From: JADJGC01 sp964576925
GTDB lineage: Bacteria; Zixibacteria; MSB-5A5; CAIYYT01
Reading direction: 5' to 3'
Length of the DNA: 64,000 nucleotides
Assembly: GCA_964576925.1 (NCBI GenBank)
Contig: CAZNWJ010000001.1
Coordinates: 434,001-498,000 of the forward strand
Below the pieces are notes generated by a model. That model had not been told where the DNA came from and made no database searches. It saw only the letters and a program-made list of their open reading frames with translations. The translations under genes and the position numbers were made by a program. Position 1 is the stretch's first letter; each line of letters begins with the position of its first letter. Of this stretch, positions 32,748-40,315 are shown piece by piece.

Positions 32748-35036
32748 TTACTTAACGCCAATAGCTGACGAATCTACCGGAAGTTCCACGGTCATGCGGC
32801 CCGCTTCGACGGTAGCCAGGGCTGCCATGACGACCACCTGATCCACATCGTTGGAGCGATGCAGCACGTGCACCGGTTTCTTCATGCCCATCAGGATCGG
32901 TCCGATCGGGTCCGCACCGCCCAGCTTGATCATCAGTTTGTAGGCGATATTGCCGGCAGCCAGGTCGGGGAAAATCAGAACATTGGCCTGTTCCTGCAGG
33001 CGGCTGAACGGGAAATGCGTCTTGAGAATCTCGATATCGGTCGCAGTATCAGATTGCATGTCGCCGTCCACGACCAGATCCGGGTACTCCCGGTGCAGAA
33101 TTTCAACGGCTTTCTGTACCTTGGTAACCAGCGGGTGCTTGACCGAACCGAAGTTCGAGAAGGAGAGCAGAGCGCATTTCGGTTCGATACCGAAGCGCCG
33201 CGCCGCTTCTGCGCACATGAGCGTGATCTCGACCAGTTGTTCCGGCGTCGGGTCGATATTGACGGTGGTATCTCCGAAGAAATACAACTTGTTCTTGATG
33301 ATTAAGACAAACATCCCGCCGACGACAGTGAGATCTTCGCGCTTGCCGATGATCTCCAGAGCCGGACGGATGGTCTCGGGATAATGCTGAGCGATCCCGG
33401 CCAGATATGCGTCGGCGTCGCCCATATGCACCATCATGGCGCCGAAGTAGTTCGGGTTGCGCATCTGAATCCGAGCATCCTGCAAAGTGATGCCCTTGCG
33501 GTGACGCAGGCGGAACATCTCCTTGACATACTTGTCGAAACTCGGCGAAGTATGCGGATGGACAATCTCAACGCCGGCCAGGTCGACATCGTTTTCGGCG
33601 GCAATCTGGCGGATCTCGCTCTCCTTGCCCAAAACGATCGGGCGAGCAAATCCCTCGTGATTGACGATCATCGCCGCGCGCAGAATCTTGGGCGAGGTGC
33701 CTTCGCTAAAGACAATCCGTTTTGGAGCGGTCTTGGCACGGTCAATGAGCGTTGAGCGGATTTCACGGCCGAGCCCCAACCGATGTTCAAGCTCGCGCTT
33801 GTACTCCTCGATGTCGATCTGTCGGCGTGCAACCCCGGAGTCCATGGCGGCCTGCGCAACGGCGGAGGCTTCCCACAATAATACGCGCGGATCAAACGGC
33901 TTGGGAATTATGTACTCGCGGCTGAATTTGAAGCTCGAGACGCCGTAGGCGCGGGCGACGGCATCCGGTACGTCCTCTTTAGCCAAGGTGGCCAGGGCGC
34001 GCACCGCTGCAATCTTCATTTTCTCATTGATCTTGCTGGCGTGCACATCGAGCGCGCCGCGGAAGATGAACGGGAAGCCGAGCACGTTGTTTACCTGGTT
34101 GGGATAATCAGAACGGCCTGTCGCCATGATGATGTCCTTGCGGACCGACACCGCTTCTGGATACGTGATTTCCGGATCGGGGTTGGCCATTGCGAAGATG
34201 ATCGGGTCCTTCGCCATGCTCTTCACCATTTCTTTGGTGACCTGGTCCTTGACCGACACGCCAACAAACACGTCGGCATCAACCATGGCTTCTTCGAGAG
34301 TGTGGCGTTCGGTCTTGCGCACGAACAGCGCTTTGTACTTATTCCAATTGTCTCCACGCCCTTCGTACATGACACCTTTGCTGTCGGCCATCAGGACGTT
34401 TTCCGGCTTGACGCCGAGTGACAGATAGAGTTTCGCGCAGGCAATGCCGGCAGCGCCGGCACCGCAGAACACGACGCGCACCTTGTCGATTTCCTTGCCG
34501 GCCAGTTCAAGGGCATTGAGTAATGCCGCACCGGAGATAATCGCTGTGCCGTGCTGGTCGTCGTGGAATACCGGAATCCCGAGCGTGCGAATGCATTCCT
34601 CTTCAATTTGGAAACACTCAGGGGCTTTGATGTCCTCGAGGTTGATTCCGCCAAAGGTCGGTTCGAGGATCTGGCAAGTTCTGATGATCTCTTCCGGGCT
34701 TTCCGTATTCAGTTCTATGTCAAAGACATCGATATCGGCGAAGCGTTTGAAGAGCACGCCTTTGCCTTCCATAACCGGTTTGCCGGCCAACGCACCGATA
34801 TTGCCGAGGCCGAGAACGGCGGTGCCGTTGGAAACAACCGCCACCAGGTTGCCCTTGGCTGTATAGAGGTATGCATCAGATGGATTTTTCTCAATCTCCA
34901 GGCAAGGTTGCGCAACGCCCGGAGTGTAGGCCATGGAGAGGTCACGCTGAGTGACGCACGGCTTGGTCGGGACTACTTCGATTTTGCCGCGGCGCCCCAC
35001 GGAGTGGTATTGTAAGGCTTCTTCTCGTTTAATCAC
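32748..35036 (-). CDS. maeB: NADP-dependent malic enzyme with phosphotransacetylase-like domain
   Basis: The 762-residue protein has the MaeB layout. The malic enzyme domain (about 1-430) shows MAYTPGVAQPCLEI, the metal site HDDQHGTAIISGAALLNALE and the nucleotide loop VVFCGAGAAGIACAKL. It is followed by a phosphotransacetylase-related domain (about 430-750) with RIVFSEGTSPKILRAAMIV and LLSFSNFGSVKHP. It converts malate to pyruvate and CO2 with reduction of NADP; in known MaeB proteins the C-terminal domain binds acetyl-CoA as regulator rather than acting as PTA. It stands alone between a divergent gene and the hairpin at 32686. The start at 35036 gives MIKREEALQYHSVGRRGKIE, typical for the family. 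Confidence 0.97.
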   Translation of the reverse strand: MIKREEALQYHSVGRRGKIEVVPTKPCVTQRDLSMAYTPGVAQPCLEIEKNPSDAYLYTAKGNLVAVVSNGTAVLGLGNIGALAGKPVMEGKGVLFKRFADIDVFDIELNTESPEEIIRTCQILEPTFGGINLEDIKAPECFQIEEECIRTLGIPVFHDDQHGTAIISGAALLNALELAGKEIDKVRVVFCGAGAAGIACAKLYLSLGVKPENVLMADSKGVMYEGRGDNWNKYKALFVRKTERHTLEEAMVDADVFVGVSVKDQVTKEMVKSMAKDPIIFAMANPDPEITYPEAVSVRKDIIMATGRSDYPNQVNNVLGFPFIFRGALDVHASKINEKMKIAAVRALATLAKEDVPDAVARAYGVSSFKFSREYIIPKPFDPRVLLWEASAVAQAAMDSGVARRQIDIEEYKRELEHRLGLGREIRSTLIDRAKTAPKRIVFSEGTSPKILRAAMIVNHEGFARPIVLGKESEIRQIAAENDVDLAGVEIVHPHTSPSFDKYVKEMFRLRHRKGITLQDARIQMRNPNYFGAMMVHMGDADAYLAGIAQHYPETIRPALEIIGKREDLTVVGGMFVLIIKNKLYFFGDTTVNIDPTPEQLVEITLMCAEAARRFGIEPKCALLSFSNFGSVKHPLVTKVQKAVEILHREYPDLVVDGDMQSDTATDIEILKTHFPFSRLQEQANVLIFPDLAAGNIAYKLMIKLGGADPIGPILMGMKKPVHVLHRSNDVDQVVVMAALATVEAGRMTVELPVDSSAIGVK

Positions 35037-35248
35037 AAAATCATCTCCCGTTTCGGGTTTTTCTAACTAGCAAATATAGCAATTGTGATCCAGTCAACCA
35101 AGATAAATTGCGGTCGGAATCGAAGATTTTGTGCAAAATTTCACAATCTTGTGCTAAAGCAGCCGTGCTCGAATCCCCTTGCCGCCTTGTATTTAAGCAG
35201 ACATTTTGTGATCAGAGTCAGCCAAGACACCTTTTGCTGGTGGGTAAG

Positions 35249-36955
35249 ATGAGTACAATGTTTGTTCGACGCCTCGAGCAGATCCGGGCGCAGTTCGGCG
35301 GCGAGGTTGCCCGCGAGAAAATCGCCCTTATCAGTCATCTGAAAGCAAGGAAACTCCTGACCGTAGGGCTCCTGCAGTCCTATCATGAATCACTTTGCTA
35401 TCTCAGAGCTTACGCCGATAACGCTACGGTGCTGCGACTGGTCGACGACGAATTGGATCGCTTCAAGTCCCGACTACGCCGGGTTCGAAAGCCCCTCCCA
35501 AAAACGGCAAGACGCGCCTTAGAAAGAAGCGGCATGGTCGGGACCAAATTCGTTCATGACTTTGGGCTGCAAATGGTTAAATGGGCAATGTCCCGTTTTC
35601 CTGACGCAGTTGACTTTGATAAAACCGAACTCGGTAAACTCAAGTCCGATCCCATCCTTGACCTCTTGCCGGTCCTCGTCACCTGGATGGAAAATGATGC
35701 GGTAGATGATCCGTATGTGATGACCGAGGATATTCGCGCTGCAGGTGACGGCGAGCGGCGCGTCTCGTTTCTGCGGTGGTTCCTTGACCTGTTCGAGCGA
35801 CTGCCCGGTGATGAAAACCTCAAGAGGCTGCTGTTCGACAAGGTTGCGTTTCCGATTCGCGTTGATGTGGCGAATCAGCCGTTCGCGCGGACGCACAGCC
35901 GGGAGCCGGTAACCGACTATTACTTTCAGGATCGTCCGCTCGACCGTAGCTACCCGGATCTGCGGCGTGAAGTTCAACGCGCGACTTTGGCGCCCCGATT
36001 GCTCAAGGGGACTGAGGGGCGAAAGGTCATCGATCGAGCGAGGATGGCGCTGTTCGTGCGCCGCCGCGAGTTGTGGCCGCTCTCATTCGCAAACGAACAA
36101 GAGGTCTGGTCGGCGGGAATCGGGCATGGAACGACTATCTATCTCATCGGAATGGCGCCGGATGTACGATTGCCGTTGGAAGCCAACTACTCAGCTCTTC
36201 TGATCCGCAACGGAGTGCCAATCGGTTATGGCGTCGCGGCGATGGTTGGTGAGCGGCTTGAACTGGCGATCAACATCTTTGACACATTTCGGCGCTGCGA
36301 GGCGGCGTTCATCTACACGAAGTTTCTCAAGATATTGTACCAGTTGTTCGGCTGCGATTATCTGATTGTCCGGCGCTACCAGGTTGGGTACGACAATCCC
36401 GAAGGGCTTGATTCGGGCGCCTATTGGTTCTACTACAAGCTGGGATTTCGCTCGCTTGATTCAGAACTGCGGAAACTCGCGGAGGCCGAGGTAAAGAAGA
36501 TTCGATCACGACGCAGTTACCGGACGCCAATGCCTGTCCTCAAGCAGCTCGCCGATTCCGATCTCTGCCTGAATCTGAGTCGGCCGAGCGACTACGCTGA
36601 TCGAGATTTTACCCTGGGGCAAATCGCTTTGGCACAGACCAGGTACATTTCCGCATACTACTTGGGAGACCGCAATCGCGCCGAGCGCGAAGCGCCGAAG
36701 ACCGCTGCCAAGTTTCTCGGTGTGCGCTCGATGGCCAGTTGGTCGAAATCGGAAAGACTCTGGTTCAAACGCTGGTCGGTTCTCGTTTGTGCGTTACACC
36801 AGGGAGAAGTATGGGATGCTGCGGCCAAGCGCGATCTGCTGCGCATCATCCGCGCGAAAGGCCTGCCGCAAGAGCAGGCTTACGTGAGAGGTCTATTGGC
36901 TCACAAGCGGCTGAAGCGCGCATTGCGCGCGCTTGCAGCCGATTCGAACCCGTAG
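35249..36955 (+). CDS. Large uncharacterised protein with GNAT-like segment
   Basis: I do not recognise the family with confidence. The 568-residue, basic, soluble product has an alpha-rich N-terminal half and no signal peptide. In the centre-right (about 335-430) is a stretch resembling a GNAT-type fold: NYSALLIRNGVPIGYGVAAM, then LAINIFDTFRRCEAAFIYTK and WFYYKLGFRSLD. This is like the acetyl-CoA-binding and end strands of acyltransferases. The C-terminus is rich in Arg and Lys. I chose the ATG at 35249 because the frame upstream (from 35108) does not look coding. It is a single gene, divergent from maeB. The N-acyltransferase idea is weak. Confidence 0.75.
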   Translation: MSTMFVRRLEQIRAQFGGEVAREKIALISHLKARKLLTVGLLQSYHESLCYLRAYADNATVLRLVDDELDRFKSRLRRVRKPLPKTARRALERSGMVGTKFVHDFGLQMVKWAMSRFPDAVDFDKTELGKLKSDPILDLLPVLVTWMENDAVDDPYVMTEDIRAAGDGERRVSFLRWFLDLFERLPGDENLKRLLFDKVAFPIRVDVANQPFARTHSREPVTDYYFQDRPLDRSYPDLRREVQRATLAPRLLKGTEGRKVIDRARMALFVRRRELWPLSFANEQEVWSAGIGHGTTIYLIGMAPDVRLPLEANYSALLIRNGVPIGYGVAAMVGERLELAINIFDTFRRCEAAFIYTKFLKILYQLFGCDYLIVRRYQVGYDNPEGLDSGAYWFYYKLGFRSLDSELRKLAEAEVKKIRSRRSYRTPMPVLKQLADSDLCLNLSRPSDYADRDFTLGQIALAQTRYISAYYLGDRNRAEREAPKTAAKFLGVRSMASWSKSERLWFKRWSVLVCALHQGEVWDAAAKRDLLRIIRAKGLPQEQAYVRGLLAHKRLKRALRALAADSNP

Positions 36956-36969
36956 TCTCCGATCTCTTG

Positions 36970-37392
36970 CTAACTCCTGCCTTGGCCGTGGCCATGACCG
37001 TGGCAGCCGGAATCATCGTGAATCCCCTGGTGCTGCCCGCGACCACGGCAGGCGCGAGCAGGATCGACCGCAACTAATTGATCACCCTTGATCTTGTCAA
37101 TCAAAGCGCGAACATTCGGTGCGTCGGCATAGTAGACTTTTACCCCTTCGCTGCTAAGGGCTTCGATCGCCCGGCGGCCCATCCCTGAGCAAACGATGGC
37201 GTCAATGTGGTAGCGCGCCAATTGCGTCATCGGATGGCAGGTGCCGTGACTGTGATGCGAATTGCGATTAGCGATGATCTCGACTTGACCGGTATCGCTA
37301 TTGAAAATGGTGAAATAAGGGGCGGAGCCGAAGTGCTCACAGACCGTGTCGTCGAGACCGGCAGCACCGTTGGTGGGAATGCATGTCAACAT
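36970..37392 (-). CDS. NifX/NifB-type dinitrogenase cofactor-binding family protein
   Basis: The 140-residue protein belongs to the Fe-Mo cofactor-binding-like fold (NifX, NafY, MTH1175 type). Visible features are PTNGAAGLDDTVCEHFGSAP, YFTIFNSDTGQVEIIANRNS, and DAIVCSGMGRRAIEALSSEG. It ends in a His/Gly-rich tail (HDDSGCHGHGHGQGRS) that could bind metal. In genomes without nitrogenase these proteins are small metal-cluster carriers of unknown role, often beside DUF134 regulators, as here. The start at 37392 has GAGG seven bases upstream and lies inside the DUF134 gene (56-base overlap). Confidence 0.88.
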   Translation of the reverse strand: MLTCIPTNGAAGLDDTVCEHFGSAPYFTIFNSDTGQVEIIANRNSHHSHGTCHPMTQLARYHIDAIVCSGMGRRAIEALSSEGVKVYYADAPNVRALIDKIKGDQLVAVDPARACRGRGQHQGIHDDSGCHGHGHGQGRS

Positions 37393-37684
37393 GACACGCC
37401 TCGCTTTCTTTGAGGTTGATGACAACCGCTTGATTGTTGAGGATAGCCTCGATCAGCTGTTTGCGCGCCGTATAGAGCAGACGTTGCACGGTACCGCGCG
37501 ACACGCCCAGGTGCTCGCCGGCGGCCTCCTGCTCGAGACCTTCGACATCGCACAAGCGCAACGCCTCGAACTGGTCCAGCGTCAGTACACTCGTTGCCAA
37601 GTCGCGGAGCGGAACGCCCTGCGGTTTGTAGACGCGGTCGGCGTCGTAGCGGCGGCAGCAACGGTGCTTTCGGGGTCGAGGCAT
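37337..37684 (-). CDS. DUF134 family helix-turn-helix protein
   Basis: The 115-residue protein starts MPRPRKHRCCRRYDADRVYK, the conserved DUF134 opening with vicinal Cys. It has a sigma-factor-like helix-turn-helix, LCDVEGLEQEAAGEHLGVSR, followed by GTVQRLLYTARKQLIEAI. DUF134 proteins are probable DNA-binding regulators, usually beside NifX-like genes. The Cys-rich start may bind metal or sense redox; this is inferred. A promoter with a 14-bp palindrome over the start region lies just upstream and may be its own operator. The unusual C-terminal extension (CHVDMHSHQRCCRSRRHGL) results from the overlap with the next gene. Confidence 0.88.
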   Translation of the reverse strand: MPRPRKHRCCRRYDADRVYKPQGVPLRDLATSVLTLDQFEALRLCDVEGLEQEAAGEHLGVSRGTVQRLLYTARKQLIEAILNNQAVVINLKESEACHVDMHSHQRCCRSRRHGL

Positions 37685-37697
37685 CCTTCTTCCATTC

Positions 37698-37745
37698 TGT
37701 GCATATGCACAAAATGAATATCGGTTAAAATGTCTGTGTTGTCAA
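37698..37745 (-). promoter_or_regulatory. Promoter with palindromic operator candidate for DUF134-NifX
   Basis: On the minus strand a perfect -35 box TTGACA (37745-37740) is followed after 17 bases by GATATT (37722-37717). The perfect palindrome TGTGCATATGCACA (37711-37698) begins five bases further on, where transcription should start, and ends 13 bases before the DUF134 ATG. A protein bound there would block initiation, so it is a repressor-site candidate. DUF134 autoregulation is one possibility. Confidence 0.6.
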
Positions 37746-37775
37746 GCGCCGAGGAGGAATTTTTTTGCAGAGATT

Positions 37776-37803
37776 GCCCGGGGCGACCAATGTCGTTCCG
37801 GGC
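37776..37803 (-). terminator. Hairpin after the small dockerin gene
   Basis: GCCCGGGGCGAC and GTCGTTCCGGGC pair through 12 positions (two G-U pairs when read as RNA) around the loop CAAT. It lies six bases after the stop at 37810. There is no U tract on the minus strand, so it may be a stabilising 3' structure rather than an intrinsic terminator. Confidence 0.5.
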
Positions 37804-37809
37804 TTGAAC

Positions 37810-38283
37810 TTACGGACAATGCGGCGCGGGACCGCCTCCGAAAATGTAGGTGATCAAGTAAACCGCATCAGAGATCGTGATGATCCCTGTGCCGTCAGCG
37901 TCACCCAGGCAGATTGGATTGGGTGCGGCACCACCACCAAAGATGTAGGAGATCAGGAAGACGGCATCAGAGATTGTAATAATTCCGTTGCCGTCCGCGT
38001 CGCCGCAGAAGCAAGTCGAGGTACCGAAATTCTGTTGAAACCCTTGATTGAGTTTGTAGTTCGTTGATGTCCCGGCGCCCGCAGCCGTCTGACCGACAGT
38101 GCTTGAGAGCTGGTAGTTGGTCGAGGTGCCGTTGGTTGTGCCGCCGCCGGAAACAACTTGCCACTTCAGTTGCTCACCGGTAGCGGGAGATTCACTTTCG
38201 CCAAAAACCATGGTTGTCGAAAGCAGAAGATAGTTCGCTATGAGAACGACAACTTGAACTGCACTCACGAAAGATCTGGACAT
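37810..38283 (-). CDS. Small secreted dockerin protein
   Basis: The 157-residue product has a signal-like N-terminus (FVSAVQVVVLIANYLLLSTT). A short repeat-like middle follows, WQVVSGGGTTNGTSTNYQLS, then STVGQTAAGAGTSTNYKLNQ and GF. Two dockerin-like repeats close it: CGDADGNGIITISDAVFLIS and GDADGTGIITISDAVYLITY. The middle motif (GG..TGTS..Y.L..TVGQ.A.G.....NY.L..GF) recurs in the gene at 63032 and in the pseudogene at 55797, so these form a family. A good promoter lies about 110 bases upstream. It is not in an operon. Confidence 0.85.
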   Translation of the reverse strand: MSRSFVSAVQVVVLIANYLLLSTTMVFGESESPATGEQLKWQVVSGGGTTNGTSTNYQLSSTVGQTAAGAGTSTNYKLNQGFQQNFGTSTCFCGDADGNGIITISDAVFLISYIFGGGAAPNPICLGDADGTGIITISDAVYLITYIFGGGPAPHCP

Positions 38284-38393
38284 GGTTAGCCTTTCTCAGC
38301 TTCTGGATACAGCAGAAATAGTCCGGTCGAAGAGAGGCAACGGCTCTCACAACCGACAAAACGTATAGGCGATATTATTGAGCTTGCGGCTCC

Positions 38394-38421
38394 ATAATAA
38401 CGCTTCTAAAGAAATTGTCAA
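38394..38421 (-). promoter_or_regulatory. Promoter for the small dockerin gene
   Basis: On the minus strand, TTGACA (38421-38416) and TATTAT (38399-38394) are separated by 16 bases, five of six matches at -10. A GC-balanced inverted repeat, CCTGCAG-TTG-CTGCAGG (38432-38448), lies just upstream and could be a regulator site shared with the divergent gene. Confidence 0.6.
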
Positions 38422-38493
38422 GATTCAATCTCCTGCAGTTGCTGCAGGGATTCCACTAATTCGACAGCATGCAACGACCTCGAAACATGGGAG

Positions 38494-38499
38494 TATAAT
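38494..38499 (+). promoter_or_regulatory. -10 element for the zinc-ribbon gene
   Basis: A perfect TATAAT lies 58 bases before the GTG start at 38558. No good -35 box is visible at the right distance, so the promoter may depend on an activator. Confidence 0.35.
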
Positions 38500-38557
38500 C
38501 TGGCAGCAGATGGTTATTCGCCGTTGAGGCAGATTACATAACTTGAGGAGTTGACCA

Positions 38558-38824
38558 GTGAATTGTCCGAACTGCAATGTGGAACTGCAAATGACTGAAC
38601 GACAAGGTGTTGAGATTGACTACTGCCCCAAGTGCCGCGGGGTATGGCTCGACCGCGGCGAACTAGAAAAGATCATCGACCGCGCCGCCTCAGCAGATAC
38701 CGGGCCGACCCCGACGCGGTTCGACGATCGTGAGCGCGAATCGAGAAAGGACTACGATCGCGACCATGACGCTTATAAGAGGAAGCGCAAGAAGTCTATA
38801 CTTGGTGAGCTATTTGACTTTTAA
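38558..38824 (+). CDS. TFIIB-type zinc-ribbon protein
   Basis: The 88-residue soluble protein has the zf-TFIIB domain at its start: MNCPNCNVELQMTERQGVEI and DYCPKCRGVWLDRGELEKII, with four zinc-binding Cys. The tail is strongly charged (RFDDRERESRKDYDRDHDAY), ending in KRKRKKSILGELFDF. The GTG start has GAGGAG seven bases upstream. This widespread family has no defined role. Its 3' end overlaps the convergent gene at 38810 by 15 bases. Confidence 0.9.
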   Translation: MNCPNCNVELQMTERQGVEIDYCPKCRGVWLDRGELEKIIDRAASADTGPTPTRFDDRERESRKDYDRDHDAYKRKRKKSILGELFDF

Positions 38825-39355
38825 GCCGAGTCCGGAGTTAGCCCGGGTGTAGTCGATTGCCCATACGACACTCCAAGTTTTGCCGTTGTCGTCTGATCGC
38901 TCCCAGTTCCACTTGAGGGAGTTGGGCTGGATATCAAACCAGACCATGCGTTGCTGAAAGGCCGGTTTGCCCTTTGGCCGAGCAGTCCGTGACAGGATCA
39001 TTTTGCCATTTTCAAATCCACCGCTGAAGTCCAGGTAGCTGCCCTGGTTGTCGACCCAGGTCTGGTGCCATTTGCCGGTATTCGGTACGAAGACTGACAT
39101 CGACACCCCCACCAGCGGCGAGGCATCACTTGACGAAAAACTCTCTTTAATCACACAGCCGTCGAGCTCTCTTGTAATCGTGTTTTGTCCACGACCGGAG
39201 TCGGCCCACGTCAGTTCCCATTCACCGACCCAGAAGTCAAATTGACTCGATTCGGGTGCGCTGCACGGAACTGGCCGGTCGTCGGCAGGCAGTACCTGAA
39301 CTGTAAACAGGAACCAAACGGCAGCGATAGCTGGAATAGTAAGTAAGCGAATCAT
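38810..39355 (-). CDS. Secreted DUF1579-like protein
   Basis: The 181-residue product has a signal peptide (MIRLLTIPAIAAVWFLFTVQ, then VLPA). A beta-barrel-like domain resembling DUF1579 follows: FDFWVGEWELTWADSGRGQN, LDGCVIKESF and WHQTWVDNQGSYLDFSGG. The family is of unknown function, with a lipocalin-like look. The start at 39355 has GGAGG a few bases upstream; the longer frame to 39442 lacks signal-peptide logic. It lies 93 bases after the isomerase/CDGSH gene, possibly at the end of the same transcript. Confidence 0.78.
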   Translation of the reverse strand: MIRLLTIPAIAAVWFLFTVQVLPADDRPVPCSAPESSQFDFWVGEWELTWADSGRGQNTITRELDGCVIKESFSSSDASPLVGVSMSVFVPNTGKWHQTWVDNQGSYLDFSGGFENGKMILSRTARPKGKPAFQQRMVWFDIQPNSLKWNWERSDDNGKTWSVVWAIDYTRANSGLGLKVK

Positions 39356-39448
39356 CTTTCCTCCAAGTGTGTTGTTTCCCGGTATGACGTTTGAAGGCGG
39401 AGGATATGACGTGAATTCGACAGGGATCTTCGCGAATGGCAAGAATAA

Positions 39449-40315
39449 CTACGAGAGTTCTTTATGACTGCCGTCGCAGAATGGGGGGGTCTTTGTGCGC
39501 TTGCACTGGCAGTAGGAGCGAAGTCGTTTTTCAGTGATCGTAAATTCGAGGGGCGTGAAGTCGGTAACGTGGTGTGAGCCATCGCAAAACGGCTGTTCGG
39601 CAGACCGGCCGCATTGGCACCACCAATAGGTTCCGGGCTCCAATTCCAATTTGATTGATTTCTTGTCAGCGATGTGCGGCTCAGGTGCTTTAAACCCCTG
39701 CCCGCCGTGAGATTCGCCAGTTGAAGAATCTTCCGTAAGTACCATGTCCTCGGCAATCTGCGCCAATAGGTGCAGGGCGAAAATGTGCTCCTCCTGAATG
39801 CGCATGGTCGAGCTTGACGGCACACTGAGGGCGTAGCTGCACAACTCAGGTTGGTTCAGTCCGCTGGCCCCGAAGAGTCCAATCGTGCCCAGGCCGCGTT
39901 CCTTCGCGGTACGAAATGCAGCGAGAATATTGGCGGAACGACCAGAAGTTGTCAGGCCGATGAAGATATCCCCGGCCTGCCCAAGCGCTTCGACTTGCCG
40001 GCTGAAGATCTGGTCAAAGCCGTAGTCATTGGCAGCGGCCGTCAGGAGTGAGCTGTCGGTTGTGAGTGCGATGGCGGGCAGGGCTCTGCGGTTGTTTGCC
40101 GAAGTGAGGCGAACCACAAACTCGGTAGCAAAGTGCTGGCTGTCGGCGGCCGACCCGCCGTTTCCAGCGATGAGGATTTTTCGGCCTGATTTCAAAGCCC
40201 TTGCAATCTCGGTCGCGGCGGCAAGCAGCCACTCTTCGCGTTTGAGGGCGAATTGCGTGCGCAAGGCAGTGGACTCCTGGACTGCAGCAGCGATGATCTG
40301 TTTATACTTCATCAT
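39449..40315 (-). CDS. GmhA-type sugar-phosphate isomerase fused to two CDGSH iron-sulfur domains
   Basis: The 288-residue protein joins two parts rarely seen together. Residues 1-195 form a SIS domain like sedoheptulose-7-phosphate isomerase (GmhA), with IAGNGGSAADSQHFATEFVV. The zinc ligands correspond to His61, Glu65, Gln174 and His182 (IQEEHIFALH), as in E. coli GmhA. After a linker, residues 230-288 hold two CDGSH motifs: CQCGRSAEQPFCDGSH (ligands Cys233, Cys235, Cys244, His248) and CQCKRTKTPPFCDGSH (Cys269, Cys271, Cys280, His284). Each should bind a 2Fe-2S cluster. GmhA starts the ADP-heptose pathway for lipopolysaccharide. The fusion suggests redox control or electron transfer, which is inference. 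It overlaps the GGGP synthase gene by 14 bases. Confidence 0.9.
   Translation of the reverse strand: MMKYKQIIAAAVQESTALRTQFALKREEWLLAAATEIARALKSGRKILIAGNGGSAADSQHFATEFVVRLTSANNRRALPAIALTTDSSLLTAAANDYGFDQIFSRQVEALGQAGDIFIGLTTSGRSANILAAFRTAKERGLGTIGLFGASGLNQPELCSYALSVPSSSTMRIQEEHIFALHLLAQIAEDMVLTEDSSTGESHGGQGFKAPEPHIADKKSIKLELEPGTYWWCQCGRSAEQPFCDGSHHVTDFTPLEFTITEKRLRSYCQCKRTKTPPFCDGSHKELS

Noticed and set aside
36935..36955. GATTCGAACCC resembling a tRNA T arm on the minus strand
   Set aside because: It is the end of a coding frame, and no acceptor or anticodon stem can be built around it.
37765..38067. Plus-strand frame with AGGAGG before a TTG, opposite the small dockerin gene
   Set aside because: Despite a good ribosome-like site, it is antisense to a clear exported protein, and similar GDQVNRIRDRDD-type peptides appear opposite other dockerin repeats.
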